Shown: positions 59,822-64,000 of the stretch, one piece after another | Numbering within the stretch: position 1 is the first letter of the stretch | Layout: the number at the start of each line of letters is the position of its first letter | From: Verrucomicrobiota bacterium | GTDB taxonomy: Bacteria > Verrucomicrobiota > Verrucomicrobiia > Chthoniobacterales > JAFAMB01 | Reading direction: 5' to 3' | Assembly (NCBI GenBank): GCA_019239825.1 | Contig: JAFAZK010000056.1 | Location: forward strand, 1-64,000 | Length of the DNA stretch: 64,000 bases | Position numbers and translations under genes: made by a program | The notes under the pieces: model-generated | Seen by the model: the letters and a program-made list of their open reading frames with translations, nothing else | What the model was told of the DNA's origin: nothing | The model's database searches: none

Positions 59822-60266
59822 TGGTGGTGCCTAACATAATTGGTGCGGTGGAACCGATCTTTGGTGGGGCAGGACCTATCTTGGAAGTGCCAGAACCTAT
59901 CTTTGGTGGGGCGAGGCTCCCGAACGGCCAAACAGCCTTGCAGAAACCCATGATTAATGTGGCCCTTGCAGGTTACCGTAAGAGACTCGCGCGCCGAGCC
60001 GTTGGCCTAGTGTGTGCCACGTTTGCCGGTCCGTCATTCTCCATCGTTGGAAGACATTCAGCTTCAACCGCTGCACAGCCCCCGTCCCAACGGCTCGGCG
60101 CGTCTATGGGCTTCGGTGGGATGCAAGGGCGGCACCCATCAAAGGTATCCGGAAAACCTCGTGACCGTTCGGGAGCCTCGCCCCACCAGTCTTGTGATAG
60201 CTCCTGGCCTCTGATGACAAATAAAGATTTTTTCGTACCGTACTTTAAATCCCCCGTCGTCTTCCT
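59822..60266. mobile_element. MITE-like element, copy 5 (59904-60188), with partial end repeats
   Basis: TGGTGGGGCGAGGCTCCCGA begins at 59904; TTCGGGAGCCTCGCCCCACC ends at 60187. The inner pair GCGCCGAGCCGTTGG (59991-60005) and CCAACGGCTCGGCGCG (60087-60102) is nearly perfect. Before it, GATCTTTGGTGGGGCAGGAC (59857-59876) is an extra left-end fragment. No gene is supported between the cytochrome gene and coxB. Confidence 0.85.
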
Positions 60267-61139
60267 ATGAGTTTCTGGCGATCTTCTTTTGCGCGATGCG
60301 GCTTGGTCTTGGCGGTTCTGTTAGCCGGACTTGGAACCTGCTGGGCCGATCCGCGGACGTCGAATCTTTGGTGGATGCCGGAGAACGCTAGCGAAGGGGG
60401 CGTATACATCGACCAGCTCATCTGGTTCATCCTCTTTCTTACCGGCGGTGTCTTTGTTCTCACTCAGGTCGTTTACATTTTCTTCATCATTAAATATCGG
60501 GCTCGGAAGGGTGTCCCGGCGACGTATAGCCACGGGAACAATCGATTGGAGATAATCTGGACGGCTATTCCGACCGCGATCTTCATCGGGCTGTGGGGAT
60601 ACAGCAATCATCTTTGGTGGGATGTGTTGCACTCAACTCCGCCGGCAAATTCGCTTCAGGTGGGAGTTGCGGCGTACCAGTTCGGCTTTTCTTTCCAGTA
60701 CGCCGGCACTGACGGCAAGCTTGGAAAGGCTGAGGCCAGCTTTGTTTCCAACGATAACATGTTCGGAAATGATCCGAGCGATCCTGACGCGAAAGATAAC
60801 TTCACTTCATCGGTTCTGGAGATCCCGGTCAACCGGCCTGTTCATATCCGGTTGGATTCCAAAGATGTCATCCACGCTTTTTACGTCCCTCAGTTCCGAG
60901 TTTATCAAGATATCGTACCCGGACGGATGATCGACTGGGTATGGTTCACGCCCACGAAAATTGGCAAATTTCAGCTCGCGTGTAGCCAGCTGTGTGGTTC
61001 TGGCCATTACAACATGAAGGCCGACATTGAGGTTGTATCTCAGGCGGATTTCGAGAAGTGGTATCAAGAAAAAGCGAAAGCGGTTCAACCACCGGCAGGG
61101 GCCAAACTCACGAGTGTAACCGAAACGAAAGATCAATAG
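60267..61139 (+). CDS. coxB: cytochrome c oxidase subunit II (CuA)
   Basis: A 290-aa subunit with a signal peptide (ending LGTCWA-DPR), two membrane spans and a periplasmic cupredoxin domain. CuA ligands are intact: His in DVIHAFYVPQF, then CSQLCGSGHYNM with two Cys, His and Met. It accepts electrons from cytochrome c for CoxA. It has no fused heme c domain. Ends 7 bp before coxA. Confidence 0.96.
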   Translation: MSFWRSSFARCGLVLAVLLAGLGTCWADPRTSNLWWMPENASEGGVYIDQLIWFILFLTGGVFVLTQVVYIFFIIKYRARKGVPATYSHGNNRLEIIWTAIPTAIFIGLWGYSNHLWWDVLHSTPPANSLQVGVAAYQFGFSFQYAGTDGKLGKAEASFVSNDNMFGNDPSDPDAKDNFTSSVLEIPVNRPVHIRLDSKDVIHAFYVPQFRVYQDIVPGRMIDWVWFTPTKIGKFQLACSQLCGSGHYNMKADIEVVSQADFEKWYQEKAKAVQPPAGAKLTSVTETKDQ

Positions 61140-61146
61140 TGTAAGT

Positions 61147-62916
61147 ATGTCTCAAACGATTGCGCATAGCGGGGCTGAGACGCATACCGGAACGGCTCAC
61201 CACCACGAGCTCAGCTTCTTCCACAAGTATATCTGGTCCGAAGACCACAAGACGATCGCGATCCAATATCTCTTCGCCAGTTTGTTGTTTCTCTTGGTTG
61301 GCGGACTGCTGGCGATGGGTGTGCGGTATCAATTGGCTTTTTCCGGTCAACCGATCCCATTGATTGGGACTTTGCTGCCGAGATGGTTGGTCACCGATGC
61401 AGGCGCCATTCAACCTCAGGGATACAACGGGCTGGTTACGATGCACGCCACTGTGATGGTCTTCTTGGTGGTGATGCCTCTGTTGGTCGGTGTCTTCGGA
61501 AATTTCCTGATCCCGCTTAAAATCGGAGCGCCGGACATGGCGTTCCCGTTCTTTAACGCTTTGTCGTTTTGGATGTTTTTCGTATCCGGGATCATTCTGC
61601 TTTTCAGCTTTTTTGTACCGACCGGGTTTCCCGCTGCCGGGTGGACCTCCTACGCGCCTCTATCGGCAAACGGCGCCTGGAACGGTAGCCAAGCCGGACA
61701 GAGCCTCTGGTGTGTCGGGATCTTCATTAACGGTCTGGCCTCGATTGCCGGCGCGGTTAATTACATCACTACGATCATCAATATGCGTGCGCCCGGCATG
61801 AAAATGTTCCGGTTGCCGCTTCCAGTTTGGGCTCTCTTCATCACCGCGATTTTGTTGCTGCTGGCGGTCCCTGTGCTCTCTGCAGCCGCGGCTATGCTCT
61901 TTTTCGACCTTAACTTTGGCACTTCATTCTTTGAGGCGAACCGTTATGGCCAGCCGTTGATGTGGCAGCACCTTTTCTGGTTCTTCGGCCATCCTGAGGT
62001 GTACATCTTGATTCTTCCGGCCATGGGCTTGGTCTCGGAAATGTTGGCTGTTTTCTCCCGCAAACCGATCTTCGGCTATAAGGCGATGGTCTACGCGATG
62101 GCCGCGATCGGAGTGCTGGGTTTCATCGTGTGGGGACACCACATGTTCGTGAGCGGTATGAACCTGATGCTATCGTCTGCGTTTTCGTTCTCGACCATGT
62201 TGATCGCCGTTCCGTCGGCAATTAAGACCTTCAACTGGCTAGGAACGGTCTGGGGTGGTTCGATCCGGTTTACTACCGCCATGTGTTTTGCGCTGGCCTT
62301 CGTGTCCATGTTCGTTATTGGCGGTCTTAGTGGGATTTACATGGCGTCCACCCCGGTCGACCTTTTCATCCATCACACTTATTTCATTGTCGCCCACATT
62401 CACTACGTTCTGTTTGGCGGCAGCTTGTTCGGGATCTTTGGAGCCATCTACTTCTGGTATCCGAAAATGTTCGGACGCATGATGAACGAATTCTGGGGCA
62501 AAGTGCATTTTGTTTTGTCGTTCATGTTTTTCAACCTGACCTTCTTCCCGATGCACAACCTTGGGTTGAACGGGATGCCGCGCCGAATCGCGGACCCAGG
62601 TTTGTATGATTTCCTTAAGAGTTCACAGCCGCTAAATATTTTTGTGAGCCTGAGCGCGTTCGGTTTGGGTTTGTCGACGCTGATCTTCTTCGTGAACTTC
62701 ATCTACAGCATGTTCAAAGGACCGAAGGCGCCAAGGAATCCCTGGAATTCGACCACTTTGGAATGGACGCTGCCGTCGCCTCCCGGGCACGGGAATTTTC
62801 CTGTGACTCCGACTGTTTACAACGGTCCTTATGAGTATAGCGTTCCCGGAATGGACCAGGATTTTCTGCCTCAAAATCAGCCGGCGCCGGAGACCGCACG
62901 GGTGGCGGTGCATTAG
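61147..62916 (+). CDS. coxA: cytochrome c oxidase subunit I (aa3 type, A1 family)
   Basis: A 589-aa heme-copper oxidase with about 12 spans. All ligands are present: His in MHATVMVF, CuB His and crosslink Tyr in FGHPEVY, the CuB pair in WGHHMF, and the heme His pair in VAHIHYVL. The Glu in GHPEVY marks the A1 family D-channel. This is thus the real oxygen-reducing subunit of the island, in contrast to the CcoN-like protein. CoxC is not in the window. Confidence 0.97.
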   Translation: MSQTIAHSGAETHTGTAHHHELSFFHKYIWSEDHKTIAIQYLFASLLFLLVGGLLAMGVRYQLAFSGQPIPLIGTLLPRWLVTDAGAIQPQGYNGLVTMHATVMVFLVVMPLLVGVFGNFLIPLKIGAPDMAFPFFNALSFWMFFVSGIILLFSFFVPTGFPAAGWTSYAPLSANGAWNGSQAGQSLWCVGIFINGLASIAGAVNYITTIINMRAPGMKMFRLPLPVWALFITAILLLLAVPVLSAAAAMLFFDLNFGTSFFEANRYGQPLMWQHLFWFFGHPEVYILILPAMGLVSEMLAVFSRKPIFGYKAMVYAMAAIGVLGFIVWGHHMFVSGMNLMLSSAFSFSTMLIAVPSAIKTFNWLGTVWGGSIRFTTAMCFALAFVSMFVIGGLSGIYMASTPVDLFIHHTYFIVAHIHYVLFGGSLFGIFGAIYFWYPKMFGRMMNEFWGKVHFVLSFMFFNLTFFPMHNLGLNGMPRRIADPGLYDFLKSSQPLNIFVSLSAFGLGLSTLIFFVNFIYSMFKGPKAPRNPWNSTTLEWTLPSPPGHGNFPVTPTVYNGPYEYSVPGMDQDFLPQNQPAPETARVAVH

Positions 62917-62932
62917 GGCGCATCAGTGAACG

Positions 62933-64000
62933 ATGGCTGCCTATTCGCTTCCGAAAAAACTACTGCATTGGTATGCTGTGGTGGCGGCGGCTAGCGTTTC
63001 GCTCCTGATTTGTAGCGGAGGTTTGGTGACCAGCCACGAAGCCGGGATGGCTGTTCCGGATTGGCCAAACACGTTTGGCTATAACATGTTTTTGTTCCCG
63101 GTATCCCGGTGGGTGGGGGGGGTATTCTTCGAGCATACCCATCGGTTAATCGCCAGCACGGTTGGTCTACTGACGGTGATTCTCTGCATTGCTCTGTTTG
63201 TTATCGAGAGCCGGCGCTGGGTTAAAACACTCGGACTCATTGCGGTTGGCGCGGTGATCGTCCAAGGAGTTTTGGGCGGTCTGCGCGTGACCGAAAACAA
63301 CGCAGTCTTAGGTCTTTTTCACGGTTGTCTAGCGCAGAGCTTTTTCGCTTTGATGGCGACGATTGCGCTGGTTACTTCGCGCTTTTGGGAGCGTTTGGAA
63401 AGAGTGGGGACTGAGCCCCGCGCACGCGGGGCGCGGGAGCGGAAACGCAACGCCGCCCACCAATTACTAATCACGAATCACCAATCACTTCTCACGTCCT
63501 ATCGCCGCTGGGTTGTGGTCGTAACCGGCATGGTGTTCCTGCAACTCGTCCTCGGAGCTTCTATGCGTCATTCGCACGCCGGACTCTCCATCCCCGATTT
63601 TCCCTTCAATTACGGGCATTTCTTCCCGCCGTTGGATGCAGCCAGCATCGATAAAATTAATCAGGCGCGTGGCGCTGCTGCGCAGCCGTACACGTCGGCC
63701 TGGCTGATTTTGCTGCAGTATGTCCATCGGGTTTGGGCCGTGCTCATCGTTGCCGGCCTCGTTTTCACCTCGATTCGGCTGTTACGGAACCGGTTCTTAC
63801 CCCTTTTCTTCCGGCGATGTGCCAGCGTGTGGATTCTGCTGGTCTTCATCCAATTTTGCCTGGGCGCCTGGACGGTATTGAGTAATAAGGCCGCTGATGT
63901 CGCTACCGCTCACGTCTTCTGTGGAGCATTAACGCTAATGCTGGGCGTCTTGCTTGCAGTCAGCCTTAGCGGGCTGTCGCATTATAGTCACAAGGTATTA
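62933..64000 (+). CDS. ctaA: heme A synthase (CtaA/COX15 family), partial at window end
   Basis: The frame is open from ATG 62933 to the window edge (356 codons). The enzyme oxidises heme O to heme A, needed by the aa3 oxidase upstream. Two four-helix halves are seen with the four heme-binding His: FFEHTHR, LFHGCLAQ, QYVHRVWA and VATAHVFCG. Between the halves lies a basic loop (GTEPRARGARERKRNAA) followed by HQLLITNHQSLL (176-187), which is a heptamer repeat translated in frame. The 3' end is missing. Confidence 0.93.
   Translation, partial: MAAYSLPKKLLHWYAVVAAASVSLLICSGGLVTSHEAGMAVPDWPNTFGYNMFLFPVSRWVGGVFFEHTHRLIASTVGLLTVILCIALFVIESRRWVKTLGLIAVGAVIVQGVLGGLRVTENNAVLGLFHGCLAQSFFALMATIALVTSRFWERLERVGTEPRARGARERKRNAAHQLLITNHQSLLTSYRRWVVVVTGMVFLQLVLGASMRHSHAGLSIPDFPFNYGHFFPPLDAASIDKINQARGAAAQPYTSAWLILLQYVHRVWAVLIVAGLVFTSIRLLRNRFLPLFFRRCASVWILLVFIQFCLGAWTVLSNKAADVATAHVFCGALTLMLGVLLAVSLSGLSHYSHKVL
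63458..63500. repeat. heptamer-period repeat inside the ctaA coding sequence
   Basis: CACCAATTACTAATCACGAA continuing through CCAATCACTTCTC matches 31221-31256 at 34 of 36 positions. It is a multiple of three long and keeps the frame. Confidence 0.85.

Noticed and set aside
59818-60270. 150-codon frame between the cytochrome and coxB genes
   Set aside because: It is the MITE-like element read as protein.

Overview
The window (64 kb, roughly 54% G+C by eye) looks like chromosome from an aerobic, diderm, free-living bacterium. The best guess is Verrucomicrobiota, perhaps a soil Spartobacteria/Chthoniobacterales type. The reasons are: a complete Alternative Complex III operon joined to an aa3-type oxidase, a giant autotransporter built of beta-strand repeats, a short (202 aa) EF-Ts, and very many palindromic or short-period intergenic repeats. 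This assignment is an inference; there is no rRNA gene in the window to test it.

Layout. (1) 1-5.9 kb: tRNA-Pro, a ribose/fructose-type sugar ABC transporter on the minus strand (binding protein, permease, single-domain ATPase), a secreted N-acetylmuramoyl-alanine amidase and a YmdB-type phosphodiesterase. (2) 6.2-22 kb: the core information-processing block, tRNA-Thr, tuf, tRNA-Trp, secE, nusG, rplK, rplA, rplJ, rplL, rpoB, rpoC, then a PduO-type cobalamin adenosyltransferase, rpsB and tsf. (3) 22.4-28.7 kb: one 6.3-kb minus-strand autotransporter gene. (4) 29-36.7 kb: a small conserved protein, then a branched-chain amino-acid ABC system with two tandem binding proteins (livJ-livJ-livH-livM-livG-livF). 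(5) 37-44.6 kb: a secreted GH35 beta-galactosidase, a UvrD/PcrA helicase, and a two-gene unit of a type III polyketide-synthase-like enzyme plus an acyl carrier protein. (6) 45-47.7 kb: rpsO and pnp. (7) 48.3-64 kb: a respiratory island with actABCDEF, a small membrane protein, a cbb3-oxidase-like triad (CcoN-like, CcoO, monoheme cytochrome c), coxB, coxA and the start of heme A synthase, cut by the window end.

Two themes stand out. First, the CcoN-like protein aligns along its length with cbb3 oxidase subunit I but has lost all six histidines that bind the two hemes and CuB, while its partner cytochromes and the neighbouring aa3 oxidase keep theirs. It may be a redox-dead scaffold placing cytochromes between Complex III and the oxidase. 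Second, the intergenic space is filled with several distinct repeat families: a 225-285 bp element with 21-bp terminal inverted repeats (five copies), a double-palindrome GAGCCGC family (two copies), a symmetric four-hairpin block, and heptamer and nonamer short-period repeats. Several of these run into coding sequence: in the leaders of a binding protein, the autotransporter and the amidase, and in frame in the middle of heme A synthase.
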